64,000 bases of DNA from Brachybacterium subflavum (GCF_009299795.1 NZ_VIGP01000006.1:130290-194289), one strand, 5' to 3'; numbered from the stretch's first letter, positions 52,378 through 60,950 are shown. A program made the numbers and translations. The notes: generated from the letters alone by a model not told the origin.

Positions 52378-53201
52378 TCAGCGCTCGGGATCCGGGTCCT
52401 CGGCGACTGTCACGTTCTGGAACCGCTCGCGGTACTCGTCCTCGGTGAGGACCAGGGTGCCGGGCTTCTTCACGCTGTCCCCCTCCTGGTAGCCGCCGTC
52501 GGGGCCCCACGGGTTCTGCAGCTCGACGTGACCGTCCTTCGTCACGCCCGTCACCACGTACTGGTGCGTGGAGACGGTGTCGCGGGGGACCGGGCCGTCC
52601 TTGTCGTCCCACGACTCGGTGTCGAAGAGGCCGCCCTCGCCGTCGCGGGGGCCCGTGTCGGCGACGACCACCTTGCCGTCCTTCAGGTTCCGGCGCAGTT
52701 CGTCGACCGAGGGCTCCACGTCCGTGGTCGTCGGCTCCTTGCCGGTGATCGTGAACAGCGCGTCCTGCGCGTGGCCGCCGTCCTCGATCCGGTCGTACCC
52801 ACCCTGCTGCTGCGCGTAGGCGGTCTCGTAGACGGACATCGTCGAGATGCTGCCGTCGGAGCGTCGCGCGCCGCGCTCCGCGACCTGGGGATCCACGGCG
52901 ACGACCTTCTCCTCGGTGTTGCCCCAGAATCCCTTCTCGTAGAACCGGACGTGGTACTTCCCGTCGCTGAACCAGACGTTCTTCTCGATGAAATCGGGAT
53001 TCGTCTGCGCGACCGCCGCGGCCGAGGCGAGGGGCGGCCCTCGTAGTCGGCGCGGAACGCACGTGCATCGGGACCGGTCCATTCGGCGCCGACGACCGCG
53101 CTGTCCAGGGCGGCCAGGAGTTCCGCGAGGCGAGTGCGAGCCCGCTCCGCGTCCGCGGACCACGCCGCGAGCGCTTCGGTGTCGGCACCGAGGGAGGTCA
53201 T
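52378..53201 (-). pseudogene. Remnant of WXG100-calpain-like cysteine protease effector
   Basis: Two parts of one gene in different frames. Reading leftward, a 56-residue WXG100-type start (TSLGADTEALAAWSADAERA, with Trp41-Thr-Gly43) runs to about 53034. The frame then shifts and continues from about 53031 as LASAAAVAQTNPDFIEKNVW, the middle of a calpain-like C2 peptidase domain. The family's GDCWLL segment with the catalytic Cys, and the end of the WXG helix pair, are missing between them. The catalytic His (THQYVVTGV, ~52566) and Asn (LQNPWGP, ~52515) remain. So an internal deletion removed the nucleophile and broke the frame; such proteins are otherwise type VII secretion-linked effectors. 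Confidence 0.75.
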
Positions 53202-53258
53202 CGGGTCCCCCTGTCGGATGCGGCCTCTGGCGGAGCACTACGGACGACGTCGTCGGCG

Positions 53259-53280
53259 GTCGATGGGCACTTCTCCCCAT
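53259..53280. repeat. Dispersed 22-bp hairpin repeat, copy 2
   Basis: Differs at one base from the copy at 49387; that change weakens one pair of the stem. It lies in the spacer between the effector remnant and the divergent lipoprotein gene. Confidence 0.7.
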
Positions 53281-53358
53281 CGCGCGCGCTTGCGGGGGAG
53301 GGTCGGCCCGATGAGACTTGTCCGAGCGGCCCGGCCGGGCCGCAGATCAGGAGGCGCG

Positions 53359-53892
53359 ATGGCAGAGCACCTGCGCAGGACGCCCGGACGGCGAGCGGCG
53401 CTGATCCTCGGCGCGACCATGGTCTCCACGGTGATGGCAGCGTGCCGGGGAACCGATCCCGCGCAGGAGGAGAGCACCATGCCCACGAGCACCGAGGAAC
53501 CTCAGGACGCGGTCGACGCGGGACGCACCCTGCTCGAGGACGCGCAGAAGGCGCTCGACGATGCCTTCGGAGGTCACGACTGGAGCGACGCGTCGCCTGC
53601 CGGCACCGAGCCGCGCGACGGGGGATGCCGATGGACGTCCCCCACGCGACGCTGCGACGCCTACCTCGGCGAGGACCCCGAGCATCACCAGCGCATCGCC
53701 GACGCCCTGACCACGGCGCTCACCGCCCATGGGCTCCCCGCCGCCCCGGCTCCGACGGGCGGGAAGGGCGGCTGGCTCACCACCTCGAGCGCCGCCGAGG
53801 GCACCACCCTCAGCTTCCGCTCGAAGGGATACGCGGAGCTCGCGGTCACGGTGGATGTGGGCGGCGACTGCTCCGCCCTCGACGCGGGCTGA
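53359..53892 (+). CDS. Putative secreted lipoprotein next to effector remnant
   Basis: 177 residues. The signal ALILGATMVSTVMAAC ends in a lipobox with Cys29. A Thr/Glu-rich linker follows, then a domain with two close Cys (GGCRWTSPTRRC) and a final Cys (VDVGGDCSALDAG) that could form disulfides. GGAGG precedes the ATG. It is divergent from the decayed WXG100-calpain gene. In related loci small lipoproteins or immunity proteins accompany such effectors, so a partner role is possible but only inferred. No family recognised. Confidence 0.7.
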   Translation: MAEHLRRTPGRRAALILGATMVSTVMAACRGTDPAQEESTMPTSTEEPQDAVDAGRTLLEDAQKALDDAFGGHDWSDASPAGTEPRDGGCRWTSPTRRCDAYLGEDPEHHQRIADALTTALTAHGLPAAPAPTGGKGGWLTTSSAAEGTTLSFRSKGYAELAVTVDVGGDCSALDAG

Positions 53893-53954
53893 GGTTCTCG
53901 CTGCGAGGTCGGCCTCCATGCAGGGTCGGCGCTGCTCCCAGGGATACTGCCGCC

Positions 53955-54338
53955 ATGGATCTCGATGTCGACGACACCGCCACCCTGATGACGCTGCTGG
54001 ACGAGAAGCGCCCGACGCGCGTCACCCGGTACCTGCTCTCCGGGTGGGACATGCTGCAGACCGACGTCCCCTCCCGCGAGCGGATCGAGGGTGCGGCCGC
54101 CGTCCTCGTGGGCACCGGCCTCGCCGCGGTCGACGCGGACTGGGGAATGCAGCTCACTGCCGAGGGCCCCGGTCGCGGTGCCGCGCCGCCCGGTCACCGC
54201 ATCGCGGTGATCTCCGCTTCCGAGTGCAGGATGCAGAACTCGTTGCCCTCGGGATCGTCGACGTATCCGAGCGCCCTCTTCCAGAACTCCGAGAGCTCGA
54301 AGGCGTGCGCGCAGTCGATGGACGTGTGGGAGACATAG
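53955..54338 (+). CDS. Hypothetical protein, probably 3'-truncated
   Basis: The first ~70 residues (ATLMTLLDEKRPTRVTRYLL, IEGAAAVLVGTGLAAVDADW) look like a real, winged-helix-like domain, and GATACT ends six bases before the ATG, suggesting a leaderless promoter. From about residue 80 onward the frame reads through the antisense strand of a VOC-family gene fragment, so this C-terminus is very likely not original. The gene was probably fused to this position by a deletion. Function unknown. Confidence 0.5.
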   Translation: MDLDVDDTATLMTLLDEKRPTRVTRYLLSGWDMLQTDVPSRERIEGAAAVLVGTGLAAVDADWGMQLTAEGPGRGAAPPGHRIAVISASECRMQNSLPSGSSTYPSALFQNSESSKACAQSMDVWET

Positions 54339-54346
54339 CTCGTCAC
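54194..54346 (-). pseudogene. VOC (glyoxalase-like) family gene with internal deletion
   Basis: A 50-codon frame starting at GTG. Its first 33 residues (TSYVSHTSIDCAHAFELSEF, WKRALGYVD) match the N-terminus of VOC/glyoxalase-like proteins and the last 17 (DPEGNEFCILHSEAEI) match their C-terminus; the ~80-90 residues between are gone. The join is in frame. Family members are ~120-140 residues and need the missing middle for metal binding, so the product should be inactive. It lies antisense within the 3' half of the neighbouring unknown frame. Confidence 0.72.
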
Positions 54347-54592
54347 GGCGCCATCGAACGCCGGGGACGCGCGGGCGGCAAGGGGATGCGGCCGAGCCGG
54401 GTCTGGTCAGGGTCCGTGCCATCCTGGCGCGGACCCGGCACATTTTCTGACCGAACGCCCAGGGGCGGCGCGAGTCCGGCCCGGCGCGGTGCCGTGTCCA
54501 GCGCCTCCGTCGGCCTCGACTTAGAGTCACCCCGTCAGTGACGGCGGTCACAGCTCCGCGTCACAGCGCCCCTGTTCGGGTCATGGCGACCA

Positions 54593-54629
54593 TAAGGTCT
54601 CCGCAACCGTAAAGGTCTGCGTGACTTTA
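54593..54629. promoter_or_regulatory. Candidate NrtR operator region
   Basis: TAAGGTCTCCGC and TAAAGGTCTGCG form a direct repeat 17 bases apart. The second also pairs with GACTTTA to give TAAAGGTC-N5-GACTTTA, an inverted repeat with one extra base. It lies immediately before the Nudix regulator gene of the NAD operon. Confidence 0.5.
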
Positions 54630-54645
54630 ACTGGAGGTGACCGCT

Positions 54646-55332
54646 GTGGCCGATCCCGTCTCCCTTGCCGTCTCGACGGTGATCTTCGCGCTGCGTCCGC
54701 ATCCCAGCACCCGACTGCCAGTGCTGTGGGTTCCGCTCGTGCGCCGTATCCGAGCCCCTCACCAGGGGAAATGGGCCCTTCCCGGCGGTCCGCTCGGAGC
54801 CGGCGAGGGGCTCGCGGCAGCGGCCGGTCGGACCCTGCGCGAGACCACGAGGCTCACTCCGCGCTACCTCGAGCAGCTCTACGCCTTCGGGAGCCTGGAC
54901 CGTGCGCCCTCGGCCGCGGAGCGCACGGTCTCGGTGGTCTACTGGGCGCTCGTGCGCTCCGAGGAGGCCGACGCGAGCGTCGAGTCGGTCAACGTGCGCT
55001 GGTTCGTCGCGGACGAGCTGCCCGAGCTCGCGTTCGACCACTCGCTCATCGTCGAGTACGCGCTCTGGCGCCTGCGCAACAAGGTCGAGTACTCCCGCAT
55101 CGCCGCCGCCTTCCTCGGGGAGACCTTCACCCTCGCCGAACTGCGCGCCGTCCACGAGGCGGTCCTGCAGAAGCGCCTGGACCCCGCGAACTTCCGCCGC
55201 CAGATCGAGGCGAGCGGACGCCTCGTCCCCACGGGCGAGTACCGCGCCGGCGGCAGGCACCGCCCCGCCCAGCTCTTCCGCCACGACGAGTCCATCCACC
55301 TGGCCGACAACGGCCCGCTCACCGGCCTCTGA
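54646..55332 (+). CDS. nrtR: Nudix-related transcriptional regulator of NAD synthesis (NrtR type)
   Basis: 228 residues: an N-terminal Nudix-like domain (VLWVPLVRRIRAPHQGKWAL, PGGPLGAGEGLAAAAGRTLR) and a C-terminal winged helix (LAELRAVHEAVLQKRLDPAN, FRRQIEASGRLVPTGEYRAG), the NrtR plan. NrtR proteins bind ADP-ribose or related nucleotides and repress NAD genes. The Nudix box lacks a full GxxExxE catalytic set, fitting a sensor rather than a hydrolase. The second GTG is preferred because GGAGG lies eight bases before it; the first GTG abuts the same site too closely. nadA starts 46 bases downstream. Confidence 0.88.
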   Translation: MADPVSLAVSTVIFALRPHPSTRLPVLWVPLVRRIRAPHQGKWALPGGPLGAGEGLAAAAGRTLRETTRLTPRYLEQLYAFGSLDRAPSAAERTVSVVYWALVRSEEADASVESVNVRWFVADELPELAFDHSLIVEYALWRLRNKVEYSRIAAAFLGETFTLAELRAVHEAVLQKRLDPANFRRQIEASGRLVPTGEYRAGGRHRPAQLFRHDESIHLADNGPLTGL

Positions 55333-55378
55333 CCGGTCCCGCAGCCCCATCGCCCCGCCCCACACCCTGGAGAACCCG

Positions 55379-56803
55379 ATGACCACCACCGCCTCGGTCG
55401 ACCTCACCATCCGCGACATCTCGACGGGCGCCGCCCGCGGCAGCACCTGCTCGACCGCGCTGCTGGACGCGCCGTGGGACGTGGACGCCGGGCCCTCCAC
55501 GTACGGCCCCGGCGCCTCCCAGGCCGACCTGATCCCGGGCGCCGCGCCCCGCCAGGGCGGCATCCCCGAGGGCTACCGGCAGGCCAGCCGCGAGGAGCTC
55601 GACCGGCGCATCCGCGCCGCGAAGGCCGAGCTGGGGGACAGGGTCGTGGTCCTCGGCCACTTCTACCAGCGCGACGAGGTCGTGCAGTACGCCGACTACG
55701 TGGGCGATTCCTTCCAGCTCGCGACCGCAGCGAAGGCCCGTCGCGAGGCCGAGGCGATCATCTTCTGCGGCGTGCACTTCATGGCCGAGACCGCCGATCT
55801 CCTCTCCGGCCCCGAGCAGGCGGTCATCCTGCCGAACCTCGCCGCGGGCTGCTCGATGGCCGACATGGCCGACATCGACCAGGTCGAGGAGTGCTGGGAG
55901 CAGCTCATGGAGGTCTATGCCGACGAGCTCGGCGCGGCCGACGCGCGGGGCGATGCCGATGGAGCGAGTGCGGCCGACGGGGACGACGCCCTCGCCCCGG
56001 TCATCCCCGTGACGTACATGAACTCCTCCGCGGCGATCAAGGGCTTCGTGGGCCGCCACGGCGGGATCGTGTGCACCTCCTCGAACGCCGCGACCGTGCT
56101 CGAGTGGGCCTTCGCCCGCGGCCGGCGGGTGCTCTTCTTCCCCGACCAGCACCTGGGCCGCAACACCGCGAAGGCCATGGGCATCCCGCTCGAGCAGATG
56201 CCGATGTGGAACCCGCGCAGCCCGCTCGGCGGGAACGACCAGCAGACCCTGCGCGAGGCGAAGGTGGTGCTCTGGCACGGTTTCTGCTCGGTCCACAAGC
56301 GCTTCACGACCGCGCAGATCGACAAGGCCCGCGCCGAGCACCCCGGCGTGCGCGTGATCGTCCACCCCGAGTGCCCCATGCCCGTGGTCGACGCGGCCGA
56401 CGAGTCCGGCTCCACCGACTACATCCGCAAGGCCATCGAGGCGGCCGACGAGCCCACGACCTTCGCGATCGGCACCGAGATCAACCTCGTCCAGCGCCTC
56501 GCCGCGCAGCACCCGCAGCACACGATCTTCTGCCTTGACCCCGTGGTCTGCCCCTGCTCGACGATGTACCGCATCCACCCCGGCTACCTCGCCTGGGCGC
56601 TCGAGTCGCTGCTCGAGGGCGAGGTCATCAACCGCATCACCGTCGGCCCCGACGTCGCCGATCCCGCCCGCCTCGCCCTCGAGCGCATGCTCGCCGCGAA
56701 GCCCGGGGCGGTCGGCGGCGGATCGGCCGACGGACCGACGGCGGGCACGGGGAGCGCGACGGACGCGGCTGTCGGGAGCGTGGCCGGCGCGGCGCGCGCA
56801 TGA
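55379..56803 (+). CDS. nadA: Quinolinate synthase
   Basis: A 474-residue 4Fe-4S enzyme condensing iminoaspartate and dihydroxyacetone phosphate to quinolinate. The long actinobacterial form is seen: VVVLGHFYQRDEVVQYADYV, AAGCSMADMA with cluster Cys158, HPECPMPVVDA and DPVVCPCSTMYRIHP with the other cluster cysteines. An acidic Ala/Asp insert at about residues 187-207 and a low-complexity C-terminal tail are non-standard. It is coupled to nadB by an ATGA overlap. Confidence 0.95.
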   Translation: MTTTASVDLTIRDISTGAARGSTCSTALLDAPWDVDAGPSTYGPGASQADLIPGAAPRQGGIPEGYRQASREELDRRIRAAKAELGDRVVVLGHFYQRDEVVQYADYVGDSFQLATAAKARREAEAIIFCGVHFMAETADLLSGPEQAVILPNLAAGCSMADMADIDQVEECWEQLMEVYADELGAADARGDADGASAADGDDALAPVIPVTYMNSSAAIKGFVGRHGGIVCTSSNAATVLEWAFARGRRVLFFPDQHLGRNTAKAMGIPLEQMPMWNPRSPLGGNDQQTLREAKVVLWHGFCSVHKRFTTAQIDKARAEHPGVRVIVHPECPMPVVDAADESGSTDYIRKAIEAADEPTTFAIGTEINLVQRLAAQHPQHTIFCLDPVVCPCSTMYRIHPGYLAWALESLLEGEVINRITVGPDVADPARLALERMLAAKPGAVGGGSADGPTAGTGSATDAAVGSVAGAARA

Positions 56804-58425
56804 CCCGCACCCTGCGCACCGACGTGCTCGTGGTCGGCTCCGGCATCGCCGGTCTCACCGCCGCCCTGCGCGCCGGCCGCACCTGCCGCGTGCTGCTCGT
56901 GACCAAGGGCGAGATCGACGCCTCCGCCACGGCCCGCGCCCAGGGCGGGATCGCAGGTGCCCTCGACCCCGCGGACTCGCCCGCCCAGCACGCCGCCGAC
57001 ACGCACGTCGCGGGCGCCGGGCTGTGCCTCGAGGACGCCGTGCGCGTGCTCTGCGAGGAGGGGCCGGACCGGATCCGCGAGCTCATCGACCTCGGGGTCG
57101 CCTTCGACCGCGAGGACGGGCCGGCCGGGTCCGAGGACCGGCCCTATGCGATGGGCCTCGAGGGCGCGCATTCGCGACCCCGGATCCTGCACGCCGGCGG
57201 CGACGCCACCGGCCGCGCGATCGAGGATGCCCTGGTCAGCGCCGTCCGGCGTGCCGGGATCGAGATCATCGAGCATGTCGCCCTCGTCGATCTGCTCGTG
57301 GCTCCGGGCGCACAGCAGGATCCGGTGGCCCGACGGGTCGTCGGTGCGGCCCTCCTCGCGGCCGACGGGTCGGCGTGCGAGGTCCGGGCCGGCGCGGTGG
57401 TCCTCGCGACCGGCGGCGCCGGGCAGCTCTACGCCCACACCACGAACCCCGAGGTCGCCACGGGCGACGGCGTCGCCGCCGCCCGGCGCGCGGGGGCGCG
57501 CGTCGACGACCTCGAGTTCGTGCAGTTCCACCCGACGGCCCTCACCGGCAGCGCCTTCCTCGTCTCCGAGGCCGTGCGCGGAGAGGGCGCCGTCCTGCGC
57601 GATGCGGAGGGCCGGCGCTTCATGCCCGATATCGACCCGCGCGCCGAGCTCGCGCCCCGCGACGTGGTCGCCCGGGCCATCGCCCGCGTCATGGCCGCCC
57701 AGCAGGGGCGACCGGTGCTGCTGGACGCCACGGGCATCGGTCGCGCCGAGCTCGCACGACGTTTCCCGACGATCGACGCCGCCGTGCGCGCCGCGGGGCT
57801 CGACTGGGCGTCCGCGCCGATCCCGGTGACCCCGGCCGCCCACTACGCGATGGGCGGGATCCGCACCGACCTCGAGGGCCGGACGAGCCTTCCCGGGCTG
57901 TTCGCCGCGGGGGAGTGCGCCTGCACCGGCGTGCACGGCGCGAACCGCCTGGCCTCGAACTCGCTGCTCGAAGGCGCCGTCTACGGCGCACGCGCCGGAG
58001 AGATCGCGGCTGTCGAGGCCGCTGGGTCGACTGCTGGGTCGGGCGCTGACTCCCGCGCAGCACCCGCCGCAGCCTCCGCGGCGCCCACCGCCCCGCCCGC
58101 ATGGACGCGCCGCGACCTGCAGGAGCTCATGTGGGAGCACGTGGGGCTGCTGCGCACGGGCGACCAGCTCGCGCACGCCGCCCATGTCCTGGACGGCTGG
58201 TCCGCCCCGACGCCCCGCACCGTGGCCGCGGTCGAGGATCGCAACCTCCTGCATCTCGCCCGCCTCACGGTCGCCGCGGCCCGTGCCCGCACCGCCTCCG
58301 CGGGCGCCCACCACCGGCTCGACGACCCGTCGGCCGCAGAGGCGATGGCCCAGAATTCGCCGATCCCCGCCCCGCCGGCCCCACCCCTTCCCGCCCCCGC
58401 CCTCCAGGAGGTCCACGCATGCTGA
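56800..58425 (+). CDS. nadB: L-aspartate oxidase
   Basis: A 541-residue FAD enzyme oxidising L-aspartate to iminoaspartate for NadA. GSGIAGLTAALRAG is the dinucleotide-binding motif, ARAQGGIAGAL the flavin loop, HSRPRILHAGGDATGRAIED the active-site region, and GLFAAGECACTGVHGANRLA the C-terminal FAD segment. A Ser/Ala/Pro-rich linker precedes the helical C-terminal domain. Start and end overlap nadA and nadC. Confidence 0.95.
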   Translation: MTRTLRTDVLVVGSGIAGLTAALRAGRTCRVLLVTKGEIDASATARAQGGIAGALDPADSPAQHAADTHVAGAGLCLEDAVRVLCEEGPDRIRELIDLGVAFDREDGPAGSEDRPYAMGLEGAHSRPRILHAGGDATGRAIEDALVSAVRRAGIEIIEHVALVDLLVAPGAQQDPVARRVVGAALLAADGSACEVRAGAVVLATGGAGQLYAHTTNPEVATGDGVAAARRAGARVDDLEFVQFHPTALTGSAFLVSEAVRGEGAVLRDAEGRRFMPDIDPRAELAPRDVVARAIARVMAAQQGRPVLLDATGIGRAELARRFPTIDAAVRAAGLDWASAPIPVTPAAHYAMGGIRTDLEGRTSLPGLFAAGECACTGVHGANRLASNSLLEGAVYGARAGEIAAVEAAGSTAGSGADSRAAPAAASAAPTAPPAWTRRDLQELMWEHVGLLRTGDQLAHAAHVLDGWSAPTPRTVAAVEDRNLLHLARLTVAAARARTASAGAHHRLDDPSAAEAMAQNSPIPAPPAPPLPAPALQEVHAC

Positions 58426-59279
58426 CCACCGCCCACATCGACCGCGTCGTCGCCGCTGCGCTCGCCGAGGACGCGCCCTGGGGCGACGCCACCTGCGAGG
58501 CCTTCCTGCCCGCGGACGCCCGCGCCGAGGCCGCCCTCACCGCCCGGGAGGCCGGGGTGCTCGCCGGCATCGACGTGGTGAGCGCCGCCTTCCGGCTCAC
58601 GGACACGTCGGTCCAGGTCACGGCGCATGCCGCCGACGGCGACTCCTTCGCGGCAGGCCAGGTCCTCGCCGAGATCGAGGGGCCCGCGCGCGCCGTGCTC
58701 CAGGCCGAGCGGATCGCCCTGAACTTCGCCCAGCGCATGTCCGGCATCGCGACCCTCACCCGCGCCTTCGTCGACGCGGTCGAGGGGACCGGCGCGCGCA
58801 TCACCGACACCCGGAAGACCACGCCCGGACTGCGCGCCCTCGAGCGCCATGCGGTGCGCTGCGGCGGCGGCGTGAACCACCGCTTCTCCCTCTCCGACGG
58901 CGTGATGGCCAAGGACAACCACCTCGCGGTGCTGCGCAGCCAGGGCCTCGACCTCACCGAGGCGATCCGCGCCGCCCGCGAGCGCCTCGGGCACATGACG
59001 CGCCTGGAGGTCGAGGTGGATCGCATCGACCAGATCGAGCCCGTGCTCGACGGCGGCGTCGACGTCATCATGCTCGACAACTTCTCGCTTGCCGACCTCG
59101 CGCGCGGCGTGGAGATCGTCGGCGGCCGCGCGATCGTCGAGGCCAGCGGCAACGTCACCCTCGAGACCGTCGGGGACATCGCCCACACCGGGGTCGACGT
59201 GATCTCCTCCGGCGCCCTCACCCATTCGGTGCGCAGCCTCGACCTGGGGCTCGACGCGACGGTGAGCGCCGCCCGGTGA
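58419..59279 (+). CDS. nadC: Nicotinate-nucleotide pyrophosphorylase (carboxylating)
   Basis: A 286-residue quinolinate phosphoribosyltransferase making nicotinate mononucleotide, the third de novo NAD step. DTRKTTPGLRALERHAVRCG, NHRFSLSDGVMAKDNHL and VDVIMLDNFS are the substrate-binding segments. CAGGAGG precedes the ATG. The start overlaps the nadB end by seven bases and the stop shares a base with the desulfurase start. Confidence 0.95.
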   Translation: MLTTAHIDRVVAAALAEDAPWGDATCEAFLPADARAEAALTAREAGVLAGIDVVSAAFRLTDTSVQVTAHAADGDSFAAGQVLAEIEGPARAVLQAERIALNFAQRMSGIATLTRAFVDAVEGTGARITDTRKTTPGLRALERHAVRCGGGVNHRFSLSDGVMAKDNHLAVLRSQGLDLTEAIRAARERLGHMTRLEVEVDRIDQIEPVLDGGVDVIMLDNFSLADLARGVEIVGGRAIVEASGNVTLETVGDIAHTGVDVISSGALTHSVRSLDLGLDATVSAAR

Positions 59280-60487
59280 TGCTGTATCTCGACGCCGCCG
59301 CGACCGACGCGGTGCGGCGCGAGGCCCTCGAGGCCGCGTGGCCCTATCTGACCGGCGTGTTCGGCAATCCCTCGAGCCACCACAGCGCGGGAGAGGCCGC
59401 CGCCGCGGGACTCGCCGACGCCCGCTCCCGGGTCGCGGCCGTGCTGGGTGTTCGCCGCAGCGACGTCACCTTCACCAGCGGCGGCAGCGAGGCCGCGAAC
59501 CTCGCGATCAAGGGCCTCGCGCTCGCGACCCCGCGCGGAAAGCACCTGGTCACCTCGCCGATCGAGCACGAGGCGGTGCTCGGCAGCATCGATCACCTGC
59601 GCCGCCTGCACGGCTTCGAGGTCTCCTTCGTGACCCCCTCGGCCGACGGGACGATCGCACCGGAGGCCCTGCGCGAGGTGCTGAGGGAGGACACGACCCT
59701 GGTGTCCCTCGCGTACGCGAACAACGAGGTGGGAGCGATCTCCGACGTGCCCGCGCTCGCCGCGGAGGCCCACCGCGTCGGCGCGCTCCTGCACACCGAC
59801 GCCGTCCAGGCGGCGGGCTGGCTCGACCTGCGCGACCTCGGCGCGGACGCGCTGACGATCTCGGGGCACAAGCTCGGTGCGCCCAAGGGGATCGGTGCCG
59901 CGATCATCCGCGGCCGTCTGCCCCTCGAACCGCTCGTCCACGGCGGCGGGCAGGAGGCCGGCCGACGCTCGGGCACCGAGAACGTCGCCTTCGCGGTCGC
60001 GCTCGCGACCGCGCTCGAGCTCGCCGAGTCCGAGCGCGAGGAGACGACCGCCCGGCTCACGGCTCTGCGCGATGCCTTCATCGCCCGCGTCCTCGCCTCC
60101 TTCGAGGGTGCGCTGATCACGGGGCCGACGGTCGCTTCTGCGGGTGAGGATCGTTCGGCGGGCGCGGGCGCGGGCGCGGGCGCAGACGCGGACCCGGTCA
60201 CGACCGCCGCTCCGCCGGTCCGCCGCCTGCTGGGCCACGCCTCCTTCTGCTTCCCCGGCACCAGCGGCGAATCGGTCCTGCTGGATCTCGAGGAGCACGG
60301 CATCATCGCCTCGAGCGGCTCGGCCTGCGCGGCCGGAAGCGACGAGCCCTCGCACGTGCTCACGGCCTTGGGCGTCCCGCGCGAGGTCGCGCAGACGGCC
60401 GTGCGCTTCAGCTTCCCCCGCAGCGCGGATGCGCAGACCCTCGAGGCCGCGGCCGCGGCGGTGGAGCAGGTGCTGCGGGAGCGGTGA
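59279..60487 (+). CDS. Cysteine desulfurase (NifS/IscS-like)
   Basis: A 402-residue PLP enzyme. SGHKLGAPKG holds the PLP-binding Lys and SSGSACAAGSDEPSHVL the active-site Cys; HTDAVQAAGW binds the cofactor. A Gly/Ala/Asp low-complexity insert (AGAGAGAGADAD) encoded by GCGGGC-type repeats precedes the Cys loop. Its place at the end of the nad operon suggests it supplies sulfur for the NadA 4Fe-4S cluster, as NadS/NifS-like partners do elsewhere. Confidence 0.92.
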   Translation: MLYLDAAATDAVRREALEAAWPYLTGVFGNPSSHHSAGEAAAAGLADARSRVAAVLGVRRSDVTFTSGGSEAANLAIKGLALATPRGKHLVTSPIEHEAVLGSIDHLRRLHGFEVSFVTPSADGTIAPEALREVLREDTTLVSLAYANNEVGAISDVPALAAEAHRVGALLHTDAVQAAGWLDLRDLGADALTISGHKLGAPKGIGAAIIRGRLPLEPLVHGGGQEAGRRSGTENVAFAVALATALELAESEREETTARLTALRDAFIARVLASFEGALITGPTVASAGEDRSAGAGAGAGADADPVTTAAPPVRRLLGHASFCFPGTSGESVLLDLEEHGIIASSGSACAAGSDEPSHVLTALGVPREVAQTAVRFSFPRSADAQTLEAAAAAVEQVLRER

Positions 60488-60554
60488 GGCGTGCTCAGCG
60501 CCCAGCGCCAGACGTCAGCGCCCACCCCTGGAAGCGCCTCCTCTGCACCCGCTC

Positions 60555-60950
60555 CTATCGCTGCGTCCGCGACCTCGCGTCGAGGTGGAAGGCCAGGAAC
60601 AGCAGCGCCGCCACGACGACCAGCAGCGGGACCCACAGGGGCGCGTGGATGCTCTCGATGACGAGCGAGGACAGCAGCGTCAGCCCGATGACGCCCAGGA
60701 AGATCATCCGCGAGGCGACGGGCGTGGTCGGCGCGCCCGTGCGCGGCAGATCGGATCGCCTGATCGCAATCCCGTAGAGCAGCACACCCGCCACCAGCAG
60801 CGCGAGCATCACCAGCAGCCGCGCCAGCCCGTTCGAAATCAGCCACGGGGCGTAGGGCATGAGCACGCCGCCCGCCATCAGCAGCGAGGACAGCGCCTGC
60901 CCGGGCCAGAGCGGTCGGCCGGATGCGACCCGTCCACGGTCCGCGCTCAT
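60555..60950 (-). CDS. Small membrane protein, four helices
   Basis: 131 residues with four hydrophobic segments (LSSLLMAGGVLMPYAPWLI, LLVMLALLVAGVLLYGIAI, MIFLGVIGLTLLSSLVIES, PLLVVVAALLFLAFHL) and no recognised motif. Its ATG overlaps the stop of the dehydratase gene as ATGA, so the two are coupled. Function unknown. Confidence 0.7.
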   Translation of the reverse strand: MSADRGRVASGRPLWPGQALSSLLMAGGVLMPYAPWLISNGLARLLVMLALLVAGVLLYGIAIRRSDLPRTGAPTTPVASRMIFLGVIGLTLLSSLVIESIHAPLWVPLLVVVAALLFLAFHLDARSRTQR

